Positions 24,111 through 32,853 of a DNA stretch of 59,122 nucleotides are shown piece after piece. The number at the start of each line of letters is the position of its first letter. Positions within the stretch are counted from its first letter, which is position 1. The stretch is from Nocardiopsis sp. NRRL B-16309 (GTDB taxonomy: Bacteria > Actinomycetota > Actinomycetes > Streptosporangiales > Streptosporangiaceae): NCBI RefSeq assembly GCF_001279585.1, contig NZ_LGEC01000082.1, positions 1 through 59,122 of the forward strand. The letters are read 5' to 3'. Made by a program: the position numbers and the translations under genes. The notes below the pieces were generated by a model. The model did no database searches and had not been told where the DNA came from. It saw nothing but the letters and a program-made list of their open reading frames with translations.

Positions 24111-25382
24111 TCACCTTCGGTCGGTGGAGTCCACGCTCACCCTCGGCGCGGCCGGGTGGGCCAGGAACGCGGGCATCGCGAACTCGTGCCCGTAGGCCCC
24201 CGCGTTGGGGAAGACCAGCGTGTCGCCCGCGCGCAGCGCCTCCACGCGCACGTCCCGGGCCAGGACGTCCTCGGGCGTGCACAGCTCACCCGAGACCGTC
24301 ACCGACGCCCCCGCCACCTGGGGGCGGGGCATATTCGCGGGCCACGTCGGCTCCGGCAGCACCGCGAAGTTGTGGCGGATCTCCCACGAGGTCGGCAGCT
24401 GGAAGTGGTTGATCCCGCCCCGCACCACCGCGAAGTCCAGGCCGTAGGCGGACTTGACGTCGGTCACGCGCGCCGCGTACCAGCCCGCCGGAGCGGCGAT
24501 CCACCGTCCGGGTTCGAAGACGACCTCGACGCCCGGGTCGGGCAGCTCCGCCAGCGACGCGCCGAAGCCCTTGACGTCGAAGGCCTCGTCGCCGTCCTCG
24601 AAGGGCACGCCCAGGCCGCCGCCCACGTCCACCACCCGCAGGTCCACCCCGTGCGCGTCGGCCGTCCGCCGGGCCCACTCCAGGCACCAGCGCACGTAGG
24701 CGGCGTGGGCGACGGCGTCGGTGTTGCCGCTCACCGCGTGCACGTGGAAGCCCGTCAGGTCCAGTCCGGGCAGGGACAGCGCGGTGCGCACCGCCCCGTC
24801 CACCAGCGGCTCGGGCAGGCCGAAGGGCGAGGGCGTGCCGCCCATGGCCAGCGCCCCGCGCACCGGGACCCGCTCGGGGTTGACGCGCAGCGTCACCGGG
24901 AACACCGTGCCCGCGGCCACGGCGGCCGCCGAGGCCCGGTACAGCTCCAGCTCGCTCTCGGCGTTGACGACCACCTCGGCGCCGCTCTCGACCCGCATGC
25001 GCGCCAGACCGTCGAGCAGCTCGGGGGACTTGCCCGGTCCGCTCACGGCGATCGGGCGGCCGCGGTGGCCGCCGACGCTGCCCCGCAGGTGCGCCAGGGC
25101 GGAGCGGGCCTCACGCAGGGACGCGGTCTCGAAGCCGTCGACCGCCTGGGCCAGGTGCGCCAGGACGTCGTCGAAGCCGTTGGACTTGACCGCGAAGTAC
25201 ACCCGCGCCCAGTCGGGCAGCGCGCCGCGCAGCGCACGGGCCCGGGCCGCGGTCAGGGCCGGGTCGTAGACGTACCCCGAGCCGGGGTGGGCGGCCAGGC
25301 GCCGGGCCGCCTCGCGGACGGGGCCGGGGATCTGCTCGGCGTCCAGGGCGGGGGCGTGCTCGAAGGAGCGGGGCGGTTCCAT
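24111..25382 (-). CDS. PLP-dependent decarboxylase, alanine racemase fold (DAP/ornithine decarboxylase 2 family; SbnH-like)
   Basis: 423 residues from ATG 25382, which has GGAGG 6 bases upstream. It is a fold-type III enzyme. The N-terminal barrel has the PLP lysine in VYFAVKSNG (about 70), the phosphate-binding VDVGGGLGVPF, and FEPGRWIAAPAG. The C-terminal beta domain has the catalytic cysteine in SGELCTPEDVLARD and NAGAYGHEF. Within siderophore loci, enzymes of this family (SbnH in staphyloferrin B, AcsE in achromobactin) decarboxylate an amino acid or a citryl-amino acid intermediate. Its place between the receptor gene and the operon iron box supports such a role. A plain diaminopimelate decarboxylase (LysA) is less likely here. 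Confidence 0.86.
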   Translation of the reverse strand: MEPPRSFEHAPALDAEQIPGPVREAARRLAAHPGSGYVYDPALTAARARALRGALPDWARVYFAVKSNGFDDVLAHLAQAVDGFETASLREARSALAHLRGSVGGHRGRPIAVSGPGKSPELLDGLARMRVESGAEVVVNAESELELYRASAAAVAAGTVFPVTLRVNPERVPVRGALAMGGTPSPFGLPEPLVDGAVRTALSLPGLDLTGFHVHAVSGNTDAVAHAAYVRWCLEWARRTADAHGVDLRVVDVGGGLGVPFEDGDEAFDVKGFGASLAELPDPGVEVVFEPGRWIAAPAGWYAARVTDVKSAYGLDFAVVRGGINHFQLPTSWEIRHNFAVLPEPTWPANMPRPQVAGASVTVSGELCTPEDVLARDVRVEALRAGDTLVFPNAGAYGHEFAMPAFLAHPAAPRVSVDSTDRR

Positions 25383-25439
25383 GTGTTGCCTCCGGGTACG
25401 TGGTGGTCCCGCCGTGGCGCCCGTACGGCGCACGGCAGG

Positions 25440-25478
25440 AGGAAGGGGTCCGCGCGGTTCGGGCGCGGACCCCTTCCT
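25440..25478 (-). terminator. Hairpin after the siderophore receptor gene
   Basis: Perfect 16-bp arms (25440-25455, 25463-25478) with a 7-nt loop. It lies 25 bases beyond the receptor stop and 58 bases before the decarboxylase start, so it could end or weaken transcription into the decarboxylase gene. Confidence 0.75.
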
Positions 25479-25502
25479 GCGGCTGTCGGCTTCCTGCGGC
25501 CG

Positions 25503-26528
25503 TTAGCGCTGGGCGTCCACGCCGAAGATCTCGGCGACGTCGTCCAGGGTCTCGTGGGCGGCGATCAGGCCCACGCCCGAGATCCAGTAGGAGTCGTCGA
25601 CCTCGGTGATCTCACCCTCCAGCTCGCTCCACAGCGGGCTGGACTGGTACTCCTCCTTGGACTCCTGGACGCCGTCGGCGCCGCCGTCGTCGTAGGTGGC
25701 CACGAACACCTGGTCGGCGTCCAGGTCGAGCAGGCGCTCCTGGCTGTGGTAGGTGATGATCTCCTCGGACTCGGTGTCCACGCCGGGGCCGGGCTCCAGG
25801 CCGAGGTCCTCCAGGATCACGCCGATGTAGGAGTTGGGCGTGTACAGGCGCACGCCCTCCTGGTCGCCGGCGAAGCGCACGATCGACACGGTGGGGGCCT
25901 CCCCGCCGTTGTCCTCGACGATCTCCTCGCCGATCGCGGCGGCGCGCTCCTCGAACTCGGTGATCAGTTCCTCGGCCTGCTCCTCGGCGTCCAGGGCCTG
26001 TCCGGTCAGGAGCAGGTTCTCCTTCCAGGTCGCACCGGTGGTCTCGGACATGACCGTGGGCGCGATCTCGGTGAACTGGTCGTAGCCGTCGCCGTGGCGG
26101 ACCTCGGCGGACAGGATCAGGTCGGGCTCGGTGGCGGCCACCAGCTCCGGGTCCAGCTCCCACAGCAGGCCCACGGGCTGGGCGTCGTCGGAGGTGCCGG
26201 TGTTCCAGTCGCTGTCGAGCAGGTAGTCCGGCAGCTCGGTGACGTCCTCGGCGAACGTGGTGAAGCCCACCACGTTGCCGCCCAGGGCCAGGGTGGAGTC
26301 CACGAAGGCCGCGTCCAGCGGCAGCACGCGCTCCGGCGGGGCCGCGATCTCGCTCTCGCCCATCTGGTGCTCGACGGTCATCGGGTAGCCCCCGGCGGAG
26401 CCGCCCTCGGTCTCCTCGGGTGTGTCCTCGGCCGGTCCGCTCGCCCCGCAGGCGGTGAGGAGGGCGACGGTCGCGGCGGCCGCGACGGTGGGCAGGCCCG
26501 CACGGCGCAGCGGGATCCAGGCGTTCAT
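25503..26528 (-). CDS. Iron-siderophore ABC transporter substrate-binding lipoprotein
   Basis: 341 residues. The signal peptide ends at a lipobox LLTAC near residue 27, so the mature protein is lipid-anchored outside the membrane. A Glu/Gly-rich linker precedes the periplasmic-binding-protein-2 (FecB/FhuD) fold: ERVLPLDAAFVDSTLALGG, ELVAATEPDLILSAEV in the first lobe, a long connecting helix, and the second lobe through LDDVAEIFGVDAQR. GGAG lies 9 bases before the ATG. It is divergent from the permease genes and shares their iron-box region. It should bind the ferric form of the product of the adjacent operon or a related hydroxamate. Confidence 0.92.
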   Translation of the reverse strand: MNAWIPLRRAGLPTVAAAATVALLTACGASGPAEDTPEETEGGSAGGYPMTVEHQMGESEIAAPPERVLPLDAAFVDSTLALGGNVVGFTTFAEDVTELPDYLLDSDWNTGTSDDAQPVGLLWELDPELVAATEPDLILSAEVRHGDGYDQFTEIAPTVMSETTGATWKENLLLTGQALDAEEQAEELITEFEERAAAIGEEIVEDNGGEAPTVSIVRFAGDQEGVRLYTPNSYIGVILEDLGLEPGPGVDTESEEIITYHSQERLLDLDADQVFVATYDDGGADGVQESKEEYQSSPLWSELEGEITEVDDSYWISGVGLIAAHETLDDVAEIFGVDAQR

Positions 26529-26615
26529 TTTCAGGCACTCCAGCGGTTAGGGGACGATCCGGGACACACGGGGAGCGGGGATGCGCCCCGGATGTGTAGT
26601 TCCTGGTTGAGACGT

Positions 26616-26655
26616 GGCAAACTTAGATGATCGAAGTGTGGCTAGGCAAACCTAA
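26616..26655. promoter_or_regulatory. Iron box between receptor and permease genes
   Basis: Bases 26637-26655 (TGTGGCTAGGCAAACCTAA) match the 19-bp DtxR-family consensus at 15 positions. A second GGCAAACTTA element starts at 26616, 29 bases away from the GGCAAACCTA of the main box, and may be a weaker site. The region serves both divergent transcripts. Confidence 0.72.
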
Positions 26656-26694
26656 CCAAGGTTGACCTGGCCTTCGTCATGATGGGAGATCTCG

Positions 26695-27777
26695 GTGCAC
26701 GACACCAGCGGGCCGCCCCCGAGCCCTGTGTCGGCCCCCGCCCCCGACGCCCCCGACCTGCGCGGCGGCGCACTCGGAGCCCGCCGCGCCCGCCGCATCA
26801 CCGGACTGGCGGGACTGGCGCTCCTGCTGCTCCTGGTCACGGCCGCCAGCGTCATGATCGGCGCCCGCGCCCTGAGCCCCGAGACGGTGTGGCACGCCCT
26901 CACCGGCACCGCCGGACACGAAGCCGACATCATCGTCCACGAGATCCGCATGCCCAGAACGGCCCTGGGCCTGATCGCCGGGGTCAGCCTCGGACTGGGC
27001 GGCGCGCTCATGCAGGGCCACACGCGCAACCCCCTCGGGGACCCCAGCATCCTCGGCGTCACCTTCGGGGCCGCCCTGGCGGTCGTCCTGGGCATCGCGC
27101 TGTTCGGTATCTCCGACCTGCGGCCCCAGGCCCTGCTCGCCTTCGCCGGAGCCGCGTTGGCGGCCGTCGTCGTCTACGCCGTCGGCTCGGTCCCCGGACG
27201 CGGACCCACACCCATCACCCTGGCGCTGGCCGGAACCGCCGTCAGCTGGCTGTGCTACTCCCTGGTCTCGGGCGTGGTCCTGCTCGACCAGGCCACCATG
27301 GAGGACTTCCGGTTCTGGCGGGTCGGCTCCCTGGTGGGCCGCGATCCCGAGGTCATCGTCCAGGCACTGCCCATCGTGCTCGTGGGCACGGTGCTGGCCC
27401 TGACCAACGCCGGGGCGCTCAACGCCCTGGCCCTGGGCGAGGACACCGCCCGCGCCCTGGGGCACCGCGTCGGCCGGGCCCGGCTGGTCGGCCTGCTGGC
27501 CATCACCCTGCTCACCGGCGCCACCGTCGCCGCCTGCGGGCCGATCGCCTTCGTCGGGCTCATCGTGCCCCACCTGGCCCGGGGCGTCGTCGGCTCCGAC
27601 CACCGGTGGCTGCTGCCCTACTCGGGGCTGCTCGGCGCCATCCTGCTCCTGAGCGCCGACGTCCTGGGCCGCTTCCTCGCCCCGCCCGGCGAACTCCAGG
27701 TCGGCGTGGTGCTGGCCCTGCTGGGCGCCCCCTTCTTCATCTACGTCGTCCGCCGCCGGAGGCTGCTCTCCCTATGA
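26695..27777 (+). CDS. Iron-siderophore ABC transporter permease (FecCD family), first
   Basis: A 360-residue membrane protein with about nine or ten hydrophobic helices of the BtuC/FecCD fold. Marker segments are VHEIRMPRTALGLIAGVSLG, GGALMQGHTRNPLGDPSILG and, near the C-terminus, ACGPIAFVGLIVPHLARGVVG, which carries the coupling-helix glycine region. GTG at 26695 has GGGAGA about 5 bases upstream. The stop overlaps the next start (ATGA). With the following permease it should form a heterodimeric channel fed by the divergent lipoprotein. Confidence 0.93.
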   Translation: MHDTSGPPPSPVSAPAPDAPDLRGGALGARRARRITGLAGLALLLLLVTAASVMIGARALSPETVWHALTGTAGHEADIIVHEIRMPRTALGLIAGVSLGLGGALMQGHTRNPLGDPSILGVTFGAALAVVLGIALFGISDLRPQALLAFAGAALAAVVVYAVGSVPGRGPTPITLALAGTAVSWLCYSLVSGVVLLDQATMEDFRFWRVGSLVGRDPEVIVQALPIVLVGTVLALTNAGALNALALGEDTARALGHRVGRARLVGLLAITLLTGATVAACGPIAFVGLIVPHLARGVVGSDHRWLLPYSGLLGAILLLSADVLGRFLAPPGELQVGVVLALLGAPFFIYVVRRRRLLSL

Positions 27778-28883
27778 CCTCCACCCTCACCCCCACCGAC
27801 GACCGCGAGCGCGCCCTGGCCCACCTGGCGCGCCGGTACCGGGGCATCCGCCTGGGGCCGGTGGTGCTCGCCTGGCGGCCCCGCCTGGTCCTGGTCAGCG
27901 CCGTGACGGTCCTGGCCGTGGCCGCGCTGGTGTGGGCCAACCTCATGATCGGGCAGACCGTCCTGACGCCGGGCCAGGTCTGGGCGCACGTCATCGGCAC
28001 CGACTACGAGCACTACTTCACGGTCTGGCGGGTCCGGATGCCCCGCGTGGTGGTCGGCCTGCTGGCCGGGGCCGCCCTGGCCGCCGCCGGGGCCGTCACC
28101 CAGACCATCATGCGCAACCCGCTGGCCAGCCCGGACCTGCTCGGCGTCACCCACGGCGCCAGCGCCGCCGTGGTCGGGGTCCTGGCCTTCGGCGGCAGCT
28201 ACGGCATCGTCAGCGGCACCCTGTCCACGGTGGGGATCCCCGTGGTCGCCCTGGTCGGCGGCCTGGCCGCGGGCATGCTGTGCTACGCGCTGGCCTGGCG
28301 CGGCGGCGTCGACGGCTACCGGCTGCTGCTGGTGGGCGTGGGCCTGTCCGCGGTCCTGATGAACATCACCCTGTGGATGCTCACCCTGGGGGAGGTCTCC
28401 GACACCGGCCGCTCCATGGTCTGGATCGCCGGCAGCCTGAGCATGCGCACCTGGGACAACGCCGCCCCCGTCGCCCTGGCCCTGGCCGTGCTGCTGCCCC
28501 TGGCCCTGATCGGCGCCCGCACCCTGGACGCGATGGCCTACAGCGACGACGTGGCCCTCTCCCTGGGCGTGCCCCTGGAGCGGGCGCGCACCGGGATGCT
28601 GGTGCTGGCCGTGCTGATCGCCGCCTTCGGGACCTCGGCCGCCGGACCGATCCTGTTCGTGTCCCTGGCCGCCCCGCAGATCGCGCTGCGGCTGGCCCGC
28701 GCCCCGCGGCCCCCGGTCCTGCTCTCCGCCCTGGTCGGGGCCGTACTGACCTGCGGATCGGACCTGATCGCCCGCAACATGCTGGCCAACATCCAGCTTC
28801 CGGTCGGTGTGGTCACCGGCTGCCTGGGCGCCCTCTACCTCATCTACCTGCTCGTGCGCGGAAACCGAAAGGCCCAAGCGTGA
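27774..28883 (+). CDS. Iron-siderophore ABC transporter permease (FecCD family), second
   Basis: 369 residues; a paralogue of the previous gene with a 45-residue polar N-terminus before the first helix. Marker segments are WRVRMPRVVVGLLAGAALA, GAVTQTIMRNPLASPDLLG and GTSAAGPILFVSLAAPQIALR. ATG 27774 overlaps the upstream stop and GTG 28880 overlaps its own stop, so all three importer genes are translationally coupled. The pair resembles FepD/FepG and FhuB-half organisation. Confidence 0.93.
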   Translation: MTSTLTPTDDRERALAHLARRYRGIRLGPVVLAWRPRLVLVSAVTVLAVAALVWANLMIGQTVLTPGQVWAHVIGTDYEHYFTVWRVRMPRVVVGLLAGAALAAAGAVTQTIMRNPLASPDLLGVTHGASAAVVGVLAFGGSYGIVSGTLSTVGIPVVALVGGLAAGMLCYALAWRGGVDGYRLLLVGVGLSAVLMNITLWMLTLGEVSDTGRSMVWIAGSLSMRTWDNAAPVALALAVLLPLALIGARTLDAMAYSDDVALSLGVPLERARTGMLVLAVLIAAFGTSAAGPILFVSLAAPQIALRLARAPRPPVLLSALVGAVLTCGSDLIARNMLANIQLPVGVVTGCLGALYLIYLLVRGNRKAQA

Positions 28884-29731
28884 CCACCTCACCCACCAGC
28901 ACCGCCCGGGACGAGACCACCGGCCGCGCGGCGGCCCCCGCCAGGCTCCGCGCCCGGGGCCTGACCCTGGCCTACGACGAGCGGCCCATCGTGCGGGACC
29001 TGGACGCCGACATCGCCGAGGGCACCATCACCTGTGTCATCGGCCCCAACGGGTGCGGGAAGTCGACCATGCTGCGCGCCCTGGGACGGCTGATGCGCCC
29101 CCGCGCGGGCGTGGTGGAGCTGGACGGCCGCGACATCCACCGCGTCCCCACCCGCGAGGTGGCCCAGGTCCTGGGCGTGCTGCCCCAGCAGCCCCTCGCC
29201 CCGGACGGGCTCACCGTCGCCGACCTGGTCGCGCGCGGACGCCACCCCTCCCAGAAGTGGTACCGGCAGTGGTCGGGCGACGACCAGCAGGCGGTGGCCG
29301 CGGCCCTGGAGCAGACGGGGCTGCTGCACCTGGCCGACACCCCGCTCGACGAGCTGTCGGGCGGGCAGCGCCAGCGCGCGTGGATCTCCATGGTCCTGGC
29401 ACAGGGGACCGACCTGCTGCTGCTGGACGAGCCCACCACGTTCCTGGACCTGGTCCACCAGGTGGACGTCCTGGACCTGGTCCGCGACCTGCACCAGCAG
29501 GGCGGGCGGACCATCGTCATGGTGCTGCACGACCTCAACCTGGCCGCGCGCTACGCGGACACGATCATCGCCATGCGCGAGGGGCAGGTCATCGCCTGCG
29601 GCCCGCCCGCCGAGGTGTTCACGCCCGACCTGCTGCGCGAGGCCTTCGACCTGGACGCCGTGGTCGTGCCCGACCCGGTCACCGGCGGCCCGCTGATCGT
29701 CCCGGTCGGCCGCAGCGGCTCCGCCGAGTAG
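28880..29731 (+). CDS. Iron-siderophore ABC transporter ATP-binding protein (FepC-like)
   Basis: The 283-residue cytoplasmic ATPase of the importer. After about 25 polar residues come Walker A GPNGCGKST (about 57), the Q-loop LPQQPLAPDGLTV, the signature LSGGQRQRAWISMVLAQG (about 160), Walker B LLLLDEPTTFLDL and the switch histidine in VLHDLNLAARYAD. The C-terminal FDLDAVVVPDPVTG is typical of the FecE/FepC branch. GTG at 28880 overlaps the second permease stop. Confidence 0.94.
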   Translation: MTTSPTSTARDETTGRAAAPARLRARGLTLAYDERPIVRDLDADIAEGTITCVIGPNGCGKSTMLRALGRLMRPRAGVVELDGRDIHRVPTREVAQVLGVLPQQPLAPDGLTVADLVARGRHPSQKWYRQWSGDDQQAVAAALEQTGLLHLADTPLDELSGGQRQRAWISMVLAQGTDLLLLDEPTTFLDLVHQVDVLDLVRDLHQQGGRTIVMVLHDLNLAARYADTIIAMREGQVIACGPPAEVFTPDLLREAFDLDAVVVPDPVTGGPLIVPVGRSGSAE

Positions 29732-30030
29732 GCGGCGCGCAGCCAGGAGGGCGGCGGCGGGCGTGGGGCCTGGCGTCGGGCGCACGGGCACGTCATCATC
29801 ACGACCAACCGCGACGGTGGGTGCTCAGGCGGCAATGACATGTGATGTTGTGAGGGATGTGTCGGAGTTGTCGGTGCGTTCACCCTGGTTTCACCCCTGC
29901 GTGTGAAACCTCGGCCAAGGTCAGGATCGGCTGGTGGAACCCTCCGCCGGCCGATCACCCGCACGCCCTGGCCCGGCCACCCGTACCCGGTGGGCGCGTG
30001 GGAGCAGTCACGATCCCCAAGGAGTATCGC
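29732..30030. other. Gap between the importer ATPase and phoX
   Basis: 299 bases without a gene. It holds the PHO box (29878-29899) and the phoX ribosome binding site AAGGAG (30019-30024). I see no clear terminator for the importer operon here. Confidence 0.5.
29878..29899 (+). promoter_or_regulatory. PHO box (PhoP-binding direct repeats) upstream of phoX
   Basis: Two adjacent 11-nt direct repeats, GTTCACCCTGG and TTTCACCCCTG, share TTCACCC. This is the arrangement of PhoP-binding direct repeat units in Streptomyces. They lie about 130 bases before the phoX start. Confidence 0.75.
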
Positions 30031-32052
30031 GTGCCCGAATCCGCGCCCCAACGCCGCCTCCTGCCGCTCCTCGGCCAGGTCGGTGGTGGCCGATCCCGCG
30101 CGACGTGTCACTACCGCTGCGGCGACGCCTGTTTCCACCCGGCACCCAACACCAGCGGCAACGCCTACTTCGGTGACATCTTCCAGAAGGCCCTCTCCCG
30201 CCGGGCCGCGCTGCGGACCGGAGCCGTGACCGCCGGAGCGGGCGCGCTCGGACTCTCCGCCCTCTCCCCGGCCCTGGCCGACCGCCGACCGGACCGCCCC
30301 CACCCCGCCCCGCGCCTGACGTTCCGCAACGTGCTGCCCAACAGCGACGACGCGCTCACCGTTCCCAGGAACTACGAGCAGCACGTCATCATCCGCTGGG
30401 GCGACCCCGTCCTGCCCGGCGCGCCCGACTTCGACATCGACAACCTCACAGCCGAGGCCCAGGCCCAGCAGTTCGGCTACAACTGCGACTACGTCGGCTT
30501 CCACCTGCTCGACGACGACCACGGCCTGCTGTGGGTGAACCACGAGTACACCAACGAGCGCATCATGTTCGCCGGGTACACCGGCGGCGCCGACGCCGAC
30601 CCGGAGCAGATCCGCGTCACCATGGCCGCGCACGGCGGCTCACTGGTGGAGGTCGAGCGCGTGGGCCGCAGCGGGCAGTGGAAGCTGTCCGAGGGCGAGC
30701 GCGCCTTCAACCGGCGCGTGCACACCTCCACCCCCTTCGTCATCTCCGGTCCCGCCGCCGGGCACGACCTGCTCAGGACCGAGGCCGACCCGACCGGCAC
30801 CGAGGTGCTGGGCATGCTCAACAACTGCTCTGGCGGGATGACCCCCTGGGGCACCTTCCTCAGCGCCGAGGAGAACTTCAACCAGTACTTCGGCAACGCG
30901 CCCGGCACCGCCGAGACCAACCGCTACGGCCTCGGCACCGGTCCCTCCAGCCGCCGCTGGGACCGGGTCGACGAGCGCTTCGACCTGTCCAAGCACCCCA
31001 ACGAGGCCAACCGCTTCGGCTACGTCGTCGAGATCGACCCCCTCGACCCCGAGTCCGCGCCGGTCAAGCGCACCATGCTGGGCCGCTTCAAGCACGAGGC
31101 CGCCAACACCATCCTGGCCGCCGACAACCGCGTCGTGGTCTACATGGGCGACGACGAGCGCTTCGACTACATGTACAAGTTCGTCAGCGACGGGCGGTAC
31201 GTCGAGGGCTCGCGCCGGCACAACCTGGGCCTGCTCGACTCGGGCACGCTCTACGTCGCCAGGCTCTCCGGCAACAGCCCCGCCGAGGAGATCGACGGCT
31301 CCGGCACCCTGCCCTCCGACGGTGAGTTCGACGGCACCGGCGAGTGGATCGCCCTGTGCAACGCCACCGAGAGCTTCGTGGACGGCTTCAGCGTCGCCGA
31401 GGTGCTGGTGTACACCCGCCTGGCCGCCGACGCCGCGGGCGCCACGAAGATGGACCGCCCCGAGGACTTCGAGCCCAGCCCGGTGACCGGCAAGGTCTAC
31501 TGCGCCCTGACCAACAACTCCGCCCGCGAGCCCGGCCAGGCCGACGAGCCCAACCCGCGCGGCCCCAACCGCTACGGCCACATCCTGGAGATCGTGGAGG
31601 ACGGCGGGGACAACGCGGCCACCACGTTCGGCTGGAACGTGCCGCTGGTGTGCGGCGACCCCGAGGACGACGACACCTACTACGCCGGGTTCGACAAGTC
31701 CAAGGTCATGGCGATCTCGGCGCCGGACAACCTGGCCTTCGACAAGCACGGCAACCTGTGGATCTCCACCGACGGCCAGCCCGGCTCCCTGGGCACGAAC
31801 GACGCCCTGCACGTCATGCCGGTCGAGGGGCGCTTCCGCGGTGAGCTGAAGACCTTCGCCACGGTGCCGCACCGCGCCGAGGCCTGCGGCCCCTTCATCA
31901 CCGAGGACAACAAGACCGTCTTCCTCGCCCCGCAGCACCCGGGCGACGACGGCACCTTCGAGTTGCCCACCAGCACCTGGCCGGACGGGAACTTCCCCCG
32001 TCCGTCGGTGGCCTGCATCTGGCACCGGGCCGGACGCGAGGTCGGCCAGTAG
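30031..32052 (+). CDS. phoX: PhoX family alkaline phosphatase (DUF839)
   Basis: A 673-residue secreted phosphatase expected to release phosphate from organic esters, using Ca and Fe as PhoX does. The N-terminal part holds RCGDACFHPAPNTSGNAYFG and then a Tat-type segment, SRRAALRTG, followed by a hydrophobic stretch ending in SALSPALA, so export folded through Tat is likely. The mature part is the DUF839 six-bladed propeller (LLWVNHEYTNERIMF, NNCSGGMTPWGTFLSAEENF, GRFKHEAANTILA, AFDKHGNLWISTDGQPG). GTG 30031 has AAGGAG 6 bases upstream. A PHO box upstream indicates phosphate-starvation control. The open frame begins at 29857, but that extension lacks a start with a ribosome binding site. Confidence 0.93.
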   Translation: MPESAPQRRLLPLLGQVGGGRSRATCHYRCGDACFHPAPNTSGNAYFGDIFQKALSRRAALRTGAVTAGAGALGLSALSPALADRRPDRPHPAPRLTFRNVLPNSDDALTVPRNYEQHVIIRWGDPVLPGAPDFDIDNLTAEAQAQQFGYNCDYVGFHLLDDDHGLLWVNHEYTNERIMFAGYTGGADADPEQIRVTMAAHGGSLVEVERVGRSGQWKLSEGERAFNRRVHTSTPFVISGPAAGHDLLRTEADPTGTEVLGMLNNCSGGMTPWGTFLSAEENFNQYFGNAPGTAETNRYGLGTGPSSRRWDRVDERFDLSKHPNEANRFGYVVEIDPLDPESAPVKRTMLGRFKHEAANTILAADNRVVVYMGDDERFDYMYKFVSDGRYVEGSRRHNLGLLDSGTLYVARLSGNSPAEEIDGSGTLPSDGEFDGTGEWIALCNATESFVDGFSVAEVLVYTRLAADAAGATKMDRPEDFEPSPVTGKVYCALTNNSAREPGQADEPNPRGPNRYGHILEIVEDGGDNAATTFGWNVPLVCGDPEDDDTYYAGFDKSKVMAISAPDNLAFDKHGNLWISTDGQPGSLGTNDALHVMPVEGRFRGELKTFATVPHRAEACGPFITEDNKTVFLAPQHPGDDGTFELPTSTWPDGNFPRPSVACIWHRAGREVGQ

Positions 32053-32352
32053 GGGACGGTTCCCGAACCGGTGCGCCCCGTGCGGGGCACGGGACGCACC
32101 AGGGCGTGCCCGGCGGACACGGGCCCTGACGGGCGTCGCCCCGGCGGCACCCGTCAGGGCACGCGGGCACGCCCCGCGCCGGTCCCGGTGTGGGGGTCAC
32201 ACGCCGGGACCGGCCCTCACCCACGCCCGCGCCCGGGGTTCGGCAGGCGGCCATGGCGTGGTGCCCGACCCTGTCGGAGAGCCCTGACGCGCGTCTGCGG
32301 GCTCACGCCTCTCGCGTCCGAGCCGAGGCGCGCCCGTGGGTCGACGCGCGGG
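32053..32352. other. Gap between convergent phoX and GNAT genes
   Basis: 300 bases with no gene. It holds two hairpins: a short one at 32075-32088 (6-bp arms GCCCCG/CGGGGC) and a longer one at 32123-32160. Frames through it have no start signals. Confidence 0.45.
32123..32160. terminator. Hairpin between phoX and the GNAT gene
   Basis: Perfect 11-bp arms (32123-32133, 32150-32160) with a 16-nt loop, about 70 bases after the phoX stop. Confidence 0.55.
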
Positions 32353-32802
32353 TCACAGGACGCGTTCGAAGCACAGTGACGAGGGCTCGTCGGCGTAGGC
32401 GCCGAAGGGCGGGATCGGTGTGTAGCCGGACCGGGTGTAGAACCGCACGGCGTCGGGCTGGCGGTCGCCCGTCTCCAGGCGCAGCGCCTTCCAGCCCTGC
32501 CCGCGCGCCCAGTCCTCCAGCTCCGCCAGGATCAGGGACGCGGCACCCGACCCGCGCCGCTCGGGCCGCACGTACATGCGCTTGACCTCGCCGCAGTCCT
32601 CGTCCAGACGGCGCAGGCCGCCGCAGCCCAGCGCGGCGCCGTCGGCGTCGCGGGCCACGACGAACAACGCGATGTCCCCGGCCGAGGGCGCGGTGCCGGG
32701 CTCGGAGTCGGGTGTGCCGTAGCGCCCGGCGATCTCCGCGCGCTGCAGGGCGCGCAGGGACTCGGCGTCGGGGTCGTCCCAGCGGACGTGGTCGATACGC
32801 AT
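32353..32802 (-). CDS. GNAT family N-acetyltransferase
   Basis: 149 residues. The acetyl-CoA site is VKRMYVRPERRGSGAASLIL (about 75-94), with the R-R-x-G-x-G/A loop, preceded by the strand LGCGGLRRL. The C-terminal part YTRSGYTPIPPFG is typical of many single-domain GNATs. The substrate is unknown. ATG at 32802 lies 6 bases after TAGTCT, a leaderless promoter. It follows menF on the same strand by 51 bases but has its own promoter. Confidence 0.88.
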   Translation of the reverse strand: MRIDHVRWDDPDAESLRALQRAEIAGRYGTPDSEPGTAPSAGDIALFVVARDADGAALGCGGLRRLDEDCGEVKRMYVRPERRGSGAASLILAELEDWARGQGWKALRLETGDRQPDAVRFYTRSGYTPIPPFGAYADEPSSLCFERVL

Positions 32803-32808
32803 GGCGTG

Positions 32809-32814
32809 AGACTA
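32809..32814 (-). promoter_or_regulatory. -10 element, leaderless, of the GNAT gene
   Basis: TAGTCT on the minus strand, 6 bases before the ATG. Confidence 0.45.
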
Positions 32815-32853
32815 CCGGTGCGGGATTTCCGCCCTGTGGCGGGAACCGCGCGG

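Noticed and set aside
29857..30030. N-terminal extension of PhoX
   Set aside because: It would overlap the PHO box and lacks a ribosome binding site; GTG 30031 has AAGGAG.
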